From contig NZ_CP073588.1 of NCBI RefSeq assembly GCF_021560015.1, positions 868,001 to 932,000 on the forward strand: 64,000 nt of DNA. Direction: 5' to 3'. Shown here one piece after another: positions 39,178-48,663 of the stretch; position 1 is the stretch's first letter, and the number at the start of each line of letters is the position of its first letter. A model generated the notes under the pieces. That model did no database searches and had not been told where the DNA came from. It worked only from the letters and a program-made list of their open reading frames with translations. This DNA is from Shewanella vesiculosa (GTDB taxonomy: Bacteria > Pseudomonadota > Gammaproteobacteria > Enterobacterales > Shewanellaceae). The translations under genes and the position numbers were made by a program.

Positions 39178-39648
39178 CTGACGCGCTGGGGCACCGATCC
39201 CAGCGCCAGTTGATAAGCCGCAATAGTTCCTACGCGGGTTCGACAGTGCAGCACAACGAGTAGCAAAGTAGGCAGCATAAATCTATCTGTAATAACACAC
39301 TAAACCATCACTTTAGTATTTAAACTGATTACATTTTAACCGCGACAGCAAGTAGAGAGGCAGTGCGAAATAGCACTGTCTCACAAACTACCGTTATTTT
39401 ACTGATCCAAAAGCGTATTATTATCATGGAAGTTAAATCTGATAAGTGTTTTTAAGCGGTTGTAATGGTTAACTCATATTTTTATGATTAAAAAATTGAC
39501 TTTTTAATTCAGGAATAAAGCCAGTTTCAGTTAGCAATTGCAGGGTTGATTTTAGCTTGTGAAACTAACCAATTGAAACAGAATGATTAATTTAATATTT
39601 AACGCGAGAGTCTTGGGTGTAAACTCTTTTGGGAGCATTGCGGAGGCT
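39146..39648. other. Intergenic region after the UvrA2 gene
   Basis: Holds two hairpins (39146-39177 and GCGCTGGG/CCCAGCGC at 39183-39206). From about 39260 the composition falls back to AT-rich, marking a possible right edge of transferred DNA. No gene seen. Confidence 0.5.
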
Positions 39649-40725
39649 TTATTTATCCATGGCCTTATTCCACATTTGCTTATAGGTATTACGGGTTCTT
39701 GAGCTTAGAGGGCGCCATAAATATTGCTCAGAGAAAAATGTCTCATCTCCGACTCTGGCATCTTTAACTAATTGTGGGTCGAGTAACTTAGCCGTAGCAC
39801 CATTTACAATAATAGAACCATACATTTCTAATATGCGTTTTTGCACTGGTTCGCTGATCATAAAGTCGATTAGTAAATAGGCCGCATCTAGCTTTTCACC
39901 TTTAACATGCCTTCCTATAGCTAAAGTATCTAGCCACACAGTTTGGCCTTCCTTAGGGGTTGCTAGTTTCCAGTTTTGTCCGCTTTTATTGGCAGCTGCT
40001 ACCCCAAACCAATATGTGGTGGCCAATTCTAGATCTTTCATGCGCTCTACATCAGCCATACCGTTCCAAAATGAGTCTGCATTTTGGACTAGGCTCGTCA
40101 GTTTAGCTTGCACTTTAGGCTTATCAAACTCTATGGCATCTATGTCGTAGAAAGATTCTGGTGGGTAACCTAAAACCAGTAGCGTGGTATAGATGTTGGC
40201 TTCAAATTGATCGCCTGTGATAGCAAATTTAGCTTTATTTTCCGGTTGCCACAATTCTTCCCAGGATTTTGGCTCATCTCGCTTTGCTGCATTGTAAGCC
40301 AGGCCATATGAGCCTCCAAGTAAAGGAACTGAATATTTTTTGCCTTTAAATTCATCGTATTGACTGTTTCTTAATGAATTTAGTACTTTGGGGTAATGAC
40401 TCAGGCGACTAAAATCTATGGGTTGTAATACCAGAAGTAACCTGTTTTTATTCATCTTGTAGTAATTGTGTGTTGGGGTAGTCACATCTGCGGCTCTGGC
40501 TCGCAGTTTGTTGAAGATAAGTTCAGGATCTGTGATATAGGGATCCATAATATTTAGTTCAACTTCCATCCCCTTAGATTTAGCATAGACCTCAAAATCT
40601 TCTTTAAATGGGCTGATATAGCCTTCCCATTCTAGTATGTTCAATGTCACGGCTAGGGTATTTGTCGACATCAATATACCGGTTAAAAACAGGTTGTTTA
40701 CTCTTAAGTATTTACCTATTTTCAC
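39649..40725 (-). CDS. Extracellular solute-binding protein, PotD-like, orphan
   Basis: A 358-residue periplasmic binding protein with a signal peptide (MKIGKYLRVNNLFLTGILMS..TLAV). It has the two-lobed polyamine/iron-type fold: LNILEWEGYISPFKEDFE at the start, KKYSVPLLGGSYGLAYN near residue 130, and WEELWQPENKAKFAI. No permease or ATPase gene adjoins, so it may serve a distant transporter or a sensor. The ligand is unknown; the polyamine family resemblance is weak evidence. It lies behind a region with a spaced 14-bp inverted repeat. Confidence 0.75.
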   Translation of the reverse strand: MKIGKYLRVNNLFLTGILMSTNTLAVTLNILEWEGYISPFKEDFEVYAKSKGMEVELNIMDPYITDPELIFNKLRARAADVTTPTHNYYKMNKNRLLLVLQPIDFSRLSHYPKVLNSLRNSQYDEFKGKKYSVPLLGGSYGLAYNAAKRDEPKSWEELWQPENKAKFAITGDQFEANIYTTLLVLGYPPESFYDIDAIEFDKPKVQAKLTSLVQNADSFWNGMADVERMKDLELATTYWFGVAAANKSGQNWKLATPKEGQTVWLDTLAIGRHVKGEKLDAAYLLIDFMISEPVQKRILEMYGSIIVNGATAKLLDPQLVKDARVGDETFFSEQYLWRPLSSRTRNTYKQMWNKAMDK

Positions 40726-41231
40726 TATGTGTATCCTTATTTAGTCACGAGCTTTGATTTATCGAATCAGTAAAGCGGTGAGTTCATCTAACCATGCATC
40801 TCATGTGTTATAAGGATTGTTCATAACAAGGAGTTTAGCCAGTTTGGCATAGCGTTTTTATTTAATACTTTGTGTTAATAATCTCATAAACCAACCACGG
40901 CAAACTAAAATAAACCCGCTTCAGTTGGTTGATTGCCGATACAAGTAACAGGTTTTTATCTGGTGTTAACTTAATTAAGTCTAAAAAACATCAATATGAT
41001 ATTTTCAAATAACATCATATTTTTATTCAATTTCCCGCTTACAAAAAGTGAAGTTTTACAGACCAAACTGGCTAAATTTACAGACTTTTATTAGGTTTTT
41101 TATGTTTTACCCACCAATGTTGATTATTTCAGCCTGACTTAAGCCACAAATAATAAACTAGTCGATAACGTATTCAATGAGTTGTTTACTATGAAAAATA
41201 ACAAATATTAAAAGAAGGAAGTCGTTGTTAT
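40726..41231. other. Divergent promoter region with spaced inverted repeat
   Basis: Between the solute-binding gene (leftward) and the peptidase gene (rightward). Holds the inverted repeat arms at 40834-40847 and 41063-41076; no gene. Confidence 0.55.
40834..41076. repeat. Inverted repeat of 14 bp spanning 243 bp
   Basis: TTTAGCCAGTTTGG at 40834-40847 and its exact complement CCAAACTGGCTAAA at 41063-41076. The AT-rich interior has no open frame of note. It could be terminal repeats of a small non-autonomous element or paired operators serving both divergent genes. No transposase is seen. Confidence 0.6.
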
Positions 41232-43385
41232 ATGAAAATCAATCTTATCGCGCTAGCCGTTGCAGGTACACTTTCAACCACCCTGTTTCTCACGGGATGC
41301 CAATCAGCATCAGAAGCGGACAACAAGCAACAATTACAGGTTAGTCCACTATCCGCAAATCCTTTATTTGTTGCTAGCACATTGCAATATCAAGCCCCCG
41401 ATTTTAACATCATTAAAGATGAGCATTTTCAGCCAGCACTTGAGCAAGGTATTAAAGAGCATTATCAACAAGTACTGATGATTGCTAATAATAATGATAA
41501 AGCCACTTTTGCCAACACCATAGTTGCACTGGAAACTAGCGGTGAACTACTCAATAGAGCAGCGAATGTGTTTTATAATTTAGCGAGCACAGACAGTAAC
41601 CCAACACTGCGAAAAATTCAGGGTGAAATGGCACCCAAAATGGCGGTTCACTCGGATAATATCCAACTCAACTCTGCATTGTTCTCTCGTATTGACTCAC
41701 TTTATCAACAACGCCAGCAGTTAGGCTTGAGCGCCGAAGAGATCCGTCTGATTGAGGTTTATCATCAGCGCTTTATCATGGCTGGCGCTAAGCTAACCGA
41801 CCAGCAAAAAGCCCAAATTAGATTACTCAATGAAGAGCAATCAACACTCACCAATGAATTTAGCCAACGCCTACTCAGGCTGACAAAAGAGATTGCAGTT
41901 GTTGTTGATTCTGAAGAAGAGCTTGCAGGATTATCTGTAAATGAGCTCCGAGCAGCGAAAGCAGATGCGAGTGCACAAGGTCTTGATGGTAAATATCTGC
42001 TAAGTATTACTAATACCACCCGCCAACCTGTATTAGCCAAGCTTGAAAATCGCGAATTGCGCCAACGTGTTTGGCAGGCTTCATCGACTCGCGGAATGAG
42101 TGGTGATAACGAAACCGCATCATTGGTGTCACGTTTAGCCCAGCTTCGTGCTGAGCGTGCAGCGCTATTAGGGTACGATAGCTGGGCAGATTATACTCTG
42201 GCACCGCAAATGGCTAAGACGCCAGAGGCGGTATATGAAATGTTTGGATCTATGGTGCCCGCTGTTGTCGCTAATACCGAAAAAGAAGCCGCTGATATTC
42301 AAATGATGATCAACAAGACTGGCGCTGATTTTACCCTAGCACCATGGGACTGGGCTTTCTACGCTGAAAAAGTACGTAAAGAGAAGTACGATCTCGACGC
42401 CGCTTCAATCAAGCCTTACTTCGAATTTAACCGTGTATTGGAAGATGGTGTTTTCTTTACCCTTGAAAAACTCTACGGCGTCACCTTCAAGCCACGTCTA
42501 GATTTACCGGTTTACCATAAAGATGTAAAAGCTTATGAAATGTTTGATGTCGATGGCAGTTCGATGGCCATCTTCTATGCCGATCACTTTGCCCGAGAAG
42601 GTAAGCGCGGCGGAGCATGGATGAGTGCATTTGTCACTCAATCGACATTACTTAACAGCAAACCTGTCGTTGTTAATGTCATGAATATCAAAAAGGCACC
42701 TGAAGGTCAGCCGACGTATGTTAGCTATGATGAAGTGACCACAATGTTCCATGAAATGGGCCATGGCACCCATGGAATGTTTTCAAAAGTCACTTATCCA
42801 AGTCTTTCTGGCACGGCTGTTACCCGCGACTTTGTTGAGTTCCCATCAACCTTCGAAGAAGATTGGGCCGCGCACCCTGAAGTACTGGCAAATTACGCTA
42901 AACACTATCAAACCGGCGAGATGATCCCCGATGAGCTACTCCAAAAGTTACTTAAGTCGCGCAGCTTTAATCAAGGTTTCGACACTCTTGAGTATATGGC
43001 GGCCGCACTGGTGGATTTAGAGTGGCATTCGTTGCCGGCAGATGCGCCGCTTCAAGATGTCCCGCAGTTTGAAGCTGCTGCGTTGAAAAAGCATGGCGTG
43101 GATATCGCTGCAGTGCCGCCACGTTATAAATCGACTTACTTTGCTCACGCATTCCCTGGTGGATACTCAGCAAGTTACTACGCCTACATGTGGAGTGAGA
43201 TCTTAGCTGCTGATGCATTTGCTTATGTACAAACTCAAGGTGGATTAAACCGTGAGATTGGGATGAAATACCGCAAGACCATTCGTGAAGTGGGTAACAG
43301 TGTGCCACCGATGGAAGCTTATAAAGCCTTCCGTGGACAAGAGCCGACAACTGAGGCTCTCCTTAAACGACGCGGTTTGAACTAA
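41232..43385 (+). CDS. dcp: M3-family peptidyl-dipeptidase (Dcp-like), lipoprotein
   Basis: A 717-residue zinc metallopeptidase that removes C-terminal dipeptides from oligopeptides. The N-terminus carries a lipoprotein signal with lipobox LFLTGC near residue 20, so the enzyme is membrane-anchored in the envelope. The zinc site FHEMGHGTHGMFS near residue 510 and the downstream FPSTFEEDW give the HExxH plus Glu ligands. AFPGGYSASYYAYMWSEILAADAF with the family tyrosines follows. The length matches Dcp. It is followed by its own terminator. Confidence 0.92.
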   Translation: MKINLIALAVAGTLSTTLFLTGCQSASEADNKQQLQVSPLSANPLFVASTLQYQAPDFNIIKDEHFQPALEQGIKEHYQQVLMIANNNDKATFANTIVALETSGELLNRAANVFYNLASTDSNPTLRKIQGEMAPKMAVHSDNIQLNSALFSRIDSLYQQRQQLGLSAEEIRLIEVYHQRFIMAGAKLTDQQKAQIRLLNEEQSTLTNEFSQRLLRLTKEIAVVVDSEEELAGLSVNELRAAKADASAQGLDGKYLLSITNTTRQPVLAKLENRELRQRVWQASSTRGMSGDNETASLVSRLAQLRAERAALLGYDSWADYTLAPQMAKTPEAVYEMFGSMVPAVVANTEKEAADIQMMINKTGADFTLAPWDWAFYAEKVRKEKYDLDAASIKPYFEFNRVLEDGVFFTLEKLYGVTFKPRLDLPVYHKDVKAYEMFDVDGSSMAIFYADHFAREGKRGGAWMSAFVTQSTLLNSKPVVVNVMNIKKAPEGQPTYVSYDEVTTMFHEMGHGTHGMFSKVTYPSLSGTAVTRDFVEFPSTFEEDWAAHPEVLANYAKHYQTGEMIPDELLQKLLKSRSFNQGFDTLEYMAAALVDLEWHSLPADAPLQDVPQFEAAALKKHGVDIAAVPPRYKSTYFAHAFPGGYSASYYAYMWSEILAADAFAYVQTQGGLNREIGMKYRKTIREVGNSVPPMEAYKAFRGQEPTTEALLKRRGLN

Positions 43386-43404
43386 ACATTCACATTGCAT
43401 CGAC

Positions 43405-43434
43405 AAAAATGCCGCTAAATTTAGCGGCATTTTT
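43405..43434 (+). terminator. Terminator after the peptidase gene
   Basis: AAAAATGCCGCTAAATTTAGCGGCATTTTT, a perfect 15-bp palindrome ending in T residues. Confidence 0.9.
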
Positions 43435-43653
43435 AATTAAATCAATTAAATATTCTGTTTGTGTTTTGTACATCAAGCCTCAGTAAGACCTTTTTTTTTA
43501 ATCAACTAATGCTGATTAAGTAACCTAAGCATAGTGTGTTAGTGTTGATCAAGATCAAGCATATTGTTGCTCTGTGAGTCTACACTCATTAATGTAGCTG
43601 TGTTTAAAGCAGTCCGACGCTCCGTTGCAAACGTGTTTTTGTTAGGGGATAAC

Positions 43654-44616
43654 ATGAATTTTAAAGACTATTACACGGTATTAGGCATAGATCCTCAAGC
43701 GGATGATAAGGCGGTAAAAGCCGCTTATAAAAAACTCGCGGTCAAGTATCATCCCGATGTGAGCAAGCATGATGATGCAGAGGCAAAATTCAAAGAAATT
43801 GGTGAAGCTTACGCGATATTACATAACGCTAAAAAGCGTGCTGAATACGATGAAGTGCGTCAGCATCATTTAAACCGAAGCCAAAATCAATATGCAAATC
43901 ACGCAGCTGGCAGCCAAGATTGGGGCCAACAGCAAAGCGATCCTCAAACGGATCAAGAATTCTCTGATTTTTTCAATTCAATTTTTGGTGGCAGGCATAC
44001 AGGCTTTGATCCTCACGGCCAATATCAAGGTCGACAGACTCAACCTGCAAAAGGCCAAGACATTGAAATGGAGTTCCCGATGTTTCTTGAAGAAACATTG
44101 GCCGACACGCTTAAGCCTGTCTCGTTTACTCTTCAACAACGCGATGCAGATGGTCATATTGTTGAACACCCCAAATCGTTAAAAGTTAACATTCCTGCCG
44201 GTGTAGCCAATGGTGAACGTATTCGTCTTAAAGGCCAAGGCGGACCGGGACAAACCAAAGCCGACAACGGTGATTTGTATTTGAAAATTCGTTTTGCGCC
44301 TCATCCTTTGTTTGATGTCGACGGGCGAGATTTAACTATTGTAGTGCCTGTCGCACCTTGGGAAGCCGTGCTGGGCACTAAGGTTAAATTACCAACATTA
44401 ACAGGTCACATCCAATTAAGTATTCCTGCTAATAGTCAATCTGGACAGCGATTACGCATAAAAGGTAAAGGGTTACTGAATAAAAAACAGCAAGGCGATT
44501 TATTTGCGCTGCTGAAAATTGTGGTGCCGACGGTATCAGATGATACCAGCAAAAATTTATGGACTGAATTAGCCGAAAAAAATACATTCGACCCTCGTGC
44601 CAGTTGGAGTAAATAA
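43654..44616 (+). CDS. cbpA: Curved DNA-binding protein CbpA (DnaJ homologue)
   Basis: A 320-residue DnaJ-type co-chaperone and nucleoid protein. The J domain MNFKDYYTVLGIDPQADDKA with helix II/III loop YHPDVSKH (the HPD motif near residue 34) is followed by a G/Q-rich linker. The two C-terminal beta-barrel substrate domains have no zinc-finger region, which is the class II pattern of CbpA. I chose ATG 43654, with TAGGGGATAAC ahead, instead of the upstream frame opening, which would add a non-homologous leader. It is coupled with cbpM two bases downstream. Confidence 0.93.
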   Translation: MNFKDYYTVLGIDPQADDKAVKAAYKKLAVKYHPDVSKHDDAEAKFKEIGEAYAILHNAKKRAEYDEVRQHHLNRSQNQYANHAAGSQDWGQQQSDPQTDQEFSDFFNSIFGGRHTGFDPHGQYQGRQTQPAKGQDIEMEFPMFLEETLADTLKPVSFTLQQRDADGHIVEHPKSLKVNIPAGVANGERIRLKGQGGPGQTKADNGDLYLKIRFAPHPLFDVDGRDLTIVVPVAPWEAVLGTKVKLPTLTGHIQLSIPANSQSGQRLRIKGKGLLNKKQQGDLFALLKIVVPTVSDDTSKNLWTELAEKNTFDPRASWSK

Positions 44617-44618
44617 TC

Positions 44619-44936
44619 ATGCTGCAGATTAATATAAGTGAACAAGATAGTTGGTTGAGCAGTGATGAATTGTGTGAATGCAGCGATATTAGCCTGGCAC
44701 TACTACTGGAGCTTGTGGAGCATAGTATTGCCATTCCACAGCAGGGGGAGGTGATAGAGCAATGGCAATTTAGTGTCGAGAATTTACATCAAGTTAAAAA
44801 AGCCACTCGTATACAACGTGATTTTGCACTTGACTGGGGTGGCGTCGGTTTAATTTTACAATTACTCGATGAAAGAGACAGATTAGAACATGAAGTGTAT
44901 ACGCTAAAACAGCAACTTAACCGTTTTAAGGTATAG
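44619..44936 (+). CDS. cbpM: Chaperone modulatory protein CbpM
   Basis: A 105-residue MerR-like helical protein that binds and inhibits CbpA. It has LSSDELCECSDISLALLLELVEHSIAIPQ, then LHQVKKATRIQRDFALDWGGVGLILQLLDERDRLEHEV with a coiled-coil end, as in the family. Its position two bases after cbpA supports the call. Confidence 0.9.
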   Translation: MLQINISEQDSWLSSDELCECSDISLALLLELVEHSIAIPQQGEVIEQWQFSVENLHQVKKATRIQRDFALDWGGVGLILQLLDERDRLEHEVYTLKQQLNRFKV

Positions 44937-45037
44937 CCTTATGCCGCAGCCTTGGCAAGGTTAACGCGCTTTGTGCCTTTATTTGTAGATGCAAAATAAG
45001 CGCAGGCTATGTAATGCCCAACGCTTATTTTGAGTCT

Positions 45038-46165
45038 TTATAGATGCTTATTAAACCGTTTTGCCGCTAATAGTACCCCAAGACAGGTAAAGCTCAGTAG
45101 CCACAGTGCATCCTGGCTTAATGACATGACTTCCGCTTCTCTAAGCACAATGCCTCGTACCATACGAATAAAATGGGTTGCAGGTAAAGCTTCCGATACC
45201 CATTGTGCTCCAATCGGCATGGCTTCATAAGGAAACATAAATCCAGATAGTAAAATTGAGGGCATCAACACAAAAATGGTTAATTGCATGGCTTGAAGTT
45301 GAGTTTTCGCAATAGTACTTATCACTAAGCCTAGTGACAAACTGGCACAGATAAACAAGAAAGACGCCAGTAACAAAGAGTCTAATCCACCGCGGACCGG
45401 AACAGCAAAGATCCAGTGCCCAGCGCTAAGAATAATCGCGACTTGGATGAGCCCTACCAAAATGTACGGAATAATTTTACCCAGCATCAGTTCCAATGGC
45501 CGAACCGGAGTTGCAATTAAAAACTCCATATTTCCCAGTTCTTGCTCACGTACAATGGCCGCAGATGTAAACATAATCATTGTCATTGTTAGGATAACTG
45601 CCAGTAATCCAGGCACAATATTGACCACAGATCGCTGCTCAGGATTAAAGTATTCGACCACTTCAAATGTCGGCACACTCATGCTGGCTGAGCGGTTAGC
45701 CACTTCGTCCAACGGTAAATTCTTCAATGAGCGAATTGTTGCGGCTACCATAGTATCGGAACCGTCCAAAAGCCATTGACCTACCGGACGAGTGATTTGC
45801 GATGAACCTTGTTTGGCATCAAATGCAGGATGGATGAGTAAACGTTGAGGCAAATCAAGGGGTAAATAAAGTACGGCTTTGACTTCACCATTGGTAATCG
45901 CTTTCTCAGCTTGCTCGATAGAATAATATTGATATTGAAAATCCACTGCTTGAGTTGCGATTATCGTCTGAGTGACGGCTCGGCTATAGGTGGTTTGACT
46001 CATATCGATGATGCCTGCGGGCACATGGCGAATGTCGGTGTTAATGGCATACCCAAATAGCATTAACTGCAACAATGGGATCATCACTATCATGCCAAAT
46101 GTCATCCGATCTCGAGACAGTTGCTTCATTTCTTTGACAACAATCGCTACTAATCTATCCCACAT
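45038..46165 (-). CDS. ABC-2 type permease (YbhS/YbhR-like)
   Basis: A 375-residue permease with one N-terminal TM (DRMTFGMIVMIPLLQLMLFGYAINTD), a large periplasmic loop, and five more TMs with LLSGFMFPYEAMP. It belongs to the ABC-2 drug/export group like E. coli YbhS and YbhR. The start is ATG 46165, overlapping the ATPase end by 11 bases. Only one permease gene is present, whereas E. coli ybhFSR has two, so it probably forms a homodimer. Last gene of the TetR-HlyD-ATPase-permease operon; the substrate is unknown. Confidence 0.87.
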   Translation of the reverse strand: MWDRLVAIVVKEMKQLSRDRMTFGMIVMIPLLQLMLFGYAINTDIRHVPAGIIDMSQTTYSRAVTQTIIATQAVDFQYQYYSIEQAEKAITNGEVKAVLYLPLDLPQRLLIHPAFDAKQGSSQITRPVGQWLLDGSDTMVAATIRSLKNLPLDEVANRSASMSVPTFEVVEYFNPEQRSVVNIVPGLLAVILTMTMIMFTSAAIVREQELGNMEFLIATPVRPLELMLGKIIPYILVGLIQVAIILSAGHWIFAVPVRGGLDSLLLASFLFICASLSLGLVISTIAKTQLQAMQLTIFVLMPSILLSGFMFPYEAMPIGAQWVSEALPATHFIRMVRGIVLREAEVMSLSQDALWLLSFTCLGVLLAAKRFNKHL

Positions 46166-47072
46166 TGCGACCTCCGGTGCTGGTGACAAATACGTCTTCA
46201 AGACTCGGACGAACAATTTCAAGCTGATATTGCTGACAAATAGAACTCAGGAACTGCAGAGGCTCCGATATCGACTCATTCACCAGGACCCTTAAGCGCG
46301 TACCAGATTGAGACGCAGAAATAATTGCATCAACAGTCGACAGTTTCTGTTTTAACTCTCTTATATTATTGCCACTGACTTCGATAACCGTGGCTCCCAT
46401 TGATTGCATTAAGTCACGCGGCGTGCCATTTGCTCGTCTGATACCATTTTCAAGAATGGCTAAGTGATGACAGCGCTCAGCTTCATCCATGTAGTGCGTC
46501 GATACCAAAATCGTTGTGCCACTGTTACTCAGATCAAATAAATGCTCCCAAAAATCACGTCGGTTTTGTGGATCAACGGCTGATGTTGGTTCGTCAAGAA
46601 ACAGCAGTTCAGGGCGGTGCATCGTGGCACAGGCCAACGCCAAACGTTGTTTTTGTCCACCGCTCATGGTGCCTGCTAGCTGCTTTTGTTGCTGCTCGAG
46701 ACCATATTGGCCCAGTAAGTCGGTTATGCGTTTTTTGTCTTTAACACTGTAGATAGCCGCCACGAAACGCATATTTTCCAATACCGTCAAATTGTCATAT
46801 AAGGAAAATTTCTGCGTCATATAGCCGATTCGGCTTTTAAGTAATTCTTCATTTCCTTGCAACGGTAAACCTAAAATGGTGGCTTCGCCCGCAGTAGGCT
46901 TTAGTAACCCAGTTAACATTCTGATTAAGGTTGATTTACCACAGCCATTGGGGCCAAGAAAACCGTAAATGCTGCCTTTAGGCACCTGTAAATCGAGTTT
47001 ATCTACCGCGATTAAATCGCCAAATTGACGGGTTAAGCCTTGTGTTTCGATCACATTTGCTAAGTCATTCAT
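46155..47072 (-). CDS. ABC transporter ATP-binding protein (YbhF-like, single ATPase)
   Basis: A 305-residue ATPase driving the neighbouring permease. Walker A is GPNGCGKSTLIRM near residue 42, signature MSGGQKQRLALACATM near 138 and Walker B LLFLDEPTSAVDP near 160; a 60-residue C-terminal domain follows. It carries one ATPase unit, where E. coli YbhF has two fused. It overlaps the HlyD gene by four bases (ATGA) and is coupled to the permease gene at its end. Confidence 0.92.
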   Translation of the reverse strand: MNDLANVIETQGLTRQFGDLIAVDKLDLQVPKGSIYGFLGPNGCGKSTLIRMLTGLLKPTAGEATILGLPLQGNEELLKSRIGYMTQKFSLYDNLTVLENMRFVAAIYSVKDKKRITDLLGQYGLEQQQKQLAGTMSGGQKQRLALACATMHRPELLFLDEPTSAVDPQNRRDFWEHLFDLSNSGTTILVSTHYMDEAERCHHLAILENGIRRANGTPRDLMQSMGATVIEVSGNNIRELKQKLSTVDAIISASQSGTRLRVLVNESISEPLQFLSSICQQYQLEIVRPSLEDVFVTSTGGRNVG

Positions 47073-48010
47073 GGTAAACGAACCTCAACACCCAGACCAT
47101 TAGGCAAGTTTGCATCAATAGGTAAGTCTATTTCGGTTAAATACATTAACCTTGCTCTATCTCGTTCATTTAGAGCAAAGTAAGGTGTAAACGCTGGGCT
47201 ACTTCTGATATTGCGAACCGTCCCGGTTACTGGGTGTTCATAACCATCAACCCACACAGCTACAGTGTCACCGCGGTTAATTTTACCCAGAGCCGTTGCG
47301 GGCAAATATACTCGCGCGTAAAGTCGATCACTGGCTAGCAATGTCACTAATTGCACGTTCGCTGCGACTCGATCGCCAAGTTTCCAAGGTAAAACATCTA
47401 CCACTCCAGCTTTAGGGGCTCGAATGCTTAATTCGGCTAGAGATTGCTGGGCATCGGCCAATGATGCTTGTGCCGCATCAGCTTGAGCTTGTGCTTGGAC
47501 AACTTCTTCGCTGCGGGTACCATTTTTAAGCTCTAACCATTGCTGTTTTGCTTGGGTTAATTGTGCAGCTGTTTGATCTTTTATTGCTTTGGCTGAATCA
47601 AAATCGGCTTTGGCGACAATTTTTTTAAACCAAAGGTCTTTCATGCGCACATAGTTTCGGTCTGCTTCTTGGGCTTGAGCTTGTACGGCAAGCATTGCTG
47701 CATTAGCGGCGGCAAGTTGCTCTAACCGAGTCCCGGTTTGTAATTGCTTAAGTTTTGCTTGGGCTTGAGTCAGCGTCGCTTGTCGTTGGTTAATAAGCCA
47801 TTGCGCGTGCCGAGGATCAAGTTGAAGTAACAAGTCTCCTGCGTTGACTTGTTGTCCTTCTTTTACCTGTATCGAGCTAATCTGCTCTGTAACCGGCGCT
47901 GAAAGCATGATCCGATCCCGTTCAATTAAACCCATTGCGCGGTTACCTTCTTCAGCGGTACAGCCCGCGAAGAGCAAAATAATCGGCAAGTAAATTAGAT
48001 GAGGTTTCAT
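47069..48010 (-). CDS. HlyD-family membrane fusion lipoprotein (YbhG-like)
   Basis: A 313-residue periplasmic adaptor linking the ABC pump to an outer-membrane channel. The lipoprotein signal ends LLFAGC. A biotinyl-like half (LSAPVTEQISSIQVKEGQQVNAGDLLLQLDPR) flanks a long alanine/glutamine-rich coiled-coil hairpin at about 75-190, then SIRAPKAGVVDVLPWKLGDRV and a beta-barrel. It overlaps the TetR gene by four bases. Confidence 0.9.
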   Translation of the reverse strand: MKPHLIYLPIILLFAGCTAEEGNRAMGLIERDRIMLSAPVTEQISSIQVKEGQQVNAGDLLLQLDPRHAQWLINQRQATLTQAQAKLKQLQTGTRLEQLAAANAAMLAVQAQAQEADRNYVRMKDLWFKKIVAKADFDSAKAIKDQTAAQLTQAKQQWLELKNGTRSEEVVQAQAQADAAQASLADAQQSLAELSIRAPKAGVVDVLPWKLGDRVAANVQLVTLLASDRLYARVYLPATALGKINRGDTVAVWVDGYEHPVTGTVRNIRSSPAFTPYFALNERDRARLMYLTEIDLPIDANLPNGLGVEVRLP

Positions 48011-48663
48011 TTTTGGACTCCTGGTCCTGAAGATTCTAGAGGTGGAACTTGAAACAGTCCTTGATTCATCACCAGCATATTGTGGGCAATCAGTTGGTCT
48101 AACATAGACTCGCTCAGGGGGAGATTCATTTGTTTGAGTAACACTTTGGGAGCGATTAATGGAAAGACCATTAAGCTAATAAAGCTTAAGCGGACCCATT
48201 TGGGATCGAGCTGTGGGTTGATTTTTTGTTGGTCGGATAATTCTTTAATCCAGTCGCCTGCATAACCGAGCATTTCATGAATAACATTCGATACTATGAT
48301 GAATGCCTCATCACTGGCCTGTTGATTTAATGATTGGAAAATTAGCCGAGGCAGGGCGGGGACATGTTCCATTATGCGATAATAAGCGCGCATTAATGCT
48401 TCAGGTGAGTTCTGTTGTTTTTTTAAATCATGCTTGAATACACTGGCCACAGGAGCAATGGTTTCTCTCACCATGGTTTCAAACAAACCAGCTTTAGAAT
48501 CAAAGTAATAACGGATCATTGCTGCATCTACGCCAGCACGCCGAGCGAGTTCGCGAATAGACACACGATCGTAGCTGTTATGAAGAAAGCATCCTTTTGC
48601 CGCCTCTATCAGTGCCGCGCGAGTTTGTGTCTCCCCTTTGGGTCTTCCCGGTTTATCAGCCAT
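48007..48663 (-). CDS. TetR-family regulator of the efflux operon (CecR-like)
   Basis: A 218-residue repressor. The helix-turn-helix RAALIEAAKGCFLHNSYDRVSIRELARRAGVDAAMIRYYFDSKAGLF is at residues 13-58; the C-terminal ligand domain is helical. It is the first gene of a four-gene overlapping operon with HlyD, ATPase and permease, like E. coli cecR-ybhGFSR, so self-regulation by an exported compound is likely. Confidence 0.88.
   Translation of the reverse strand: MADKPGRPKGETQTRAALIEAAKGCFLHNSYDRVSIRELARRAGVDAAMIRYYFDSKAGLFETMVRETIAPVASVFKHDLKKQQNSPEALMRAYYRIMEHVPALPRLIFQSLNQQASDEAFIIVSNVIHEMLGYAGDWIKELSDQQKINPQLDPKWVRLSFISLMVFPLIAPKVLLKQMNLPLSESMLDQLIAHNMLVMNQGLFQVPPLESSGPGVQK

Noticed and set aside
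39146..39206. The two hairpins after the UvrA2 gene as an integron attC site
   Set aside because: The outer ends do not fit the GTTRRRY/RYYYAAC core boxes, and no integrase or cassette array is seen.
45038..48663. The TetR operon as a two-permease YbhFSR system with a missing gene
   Set aside because: The ATPase has one unit, the genes overlap tightly and no remnant of a second permease is seen, so a homodimeric permease is the simpler reading.
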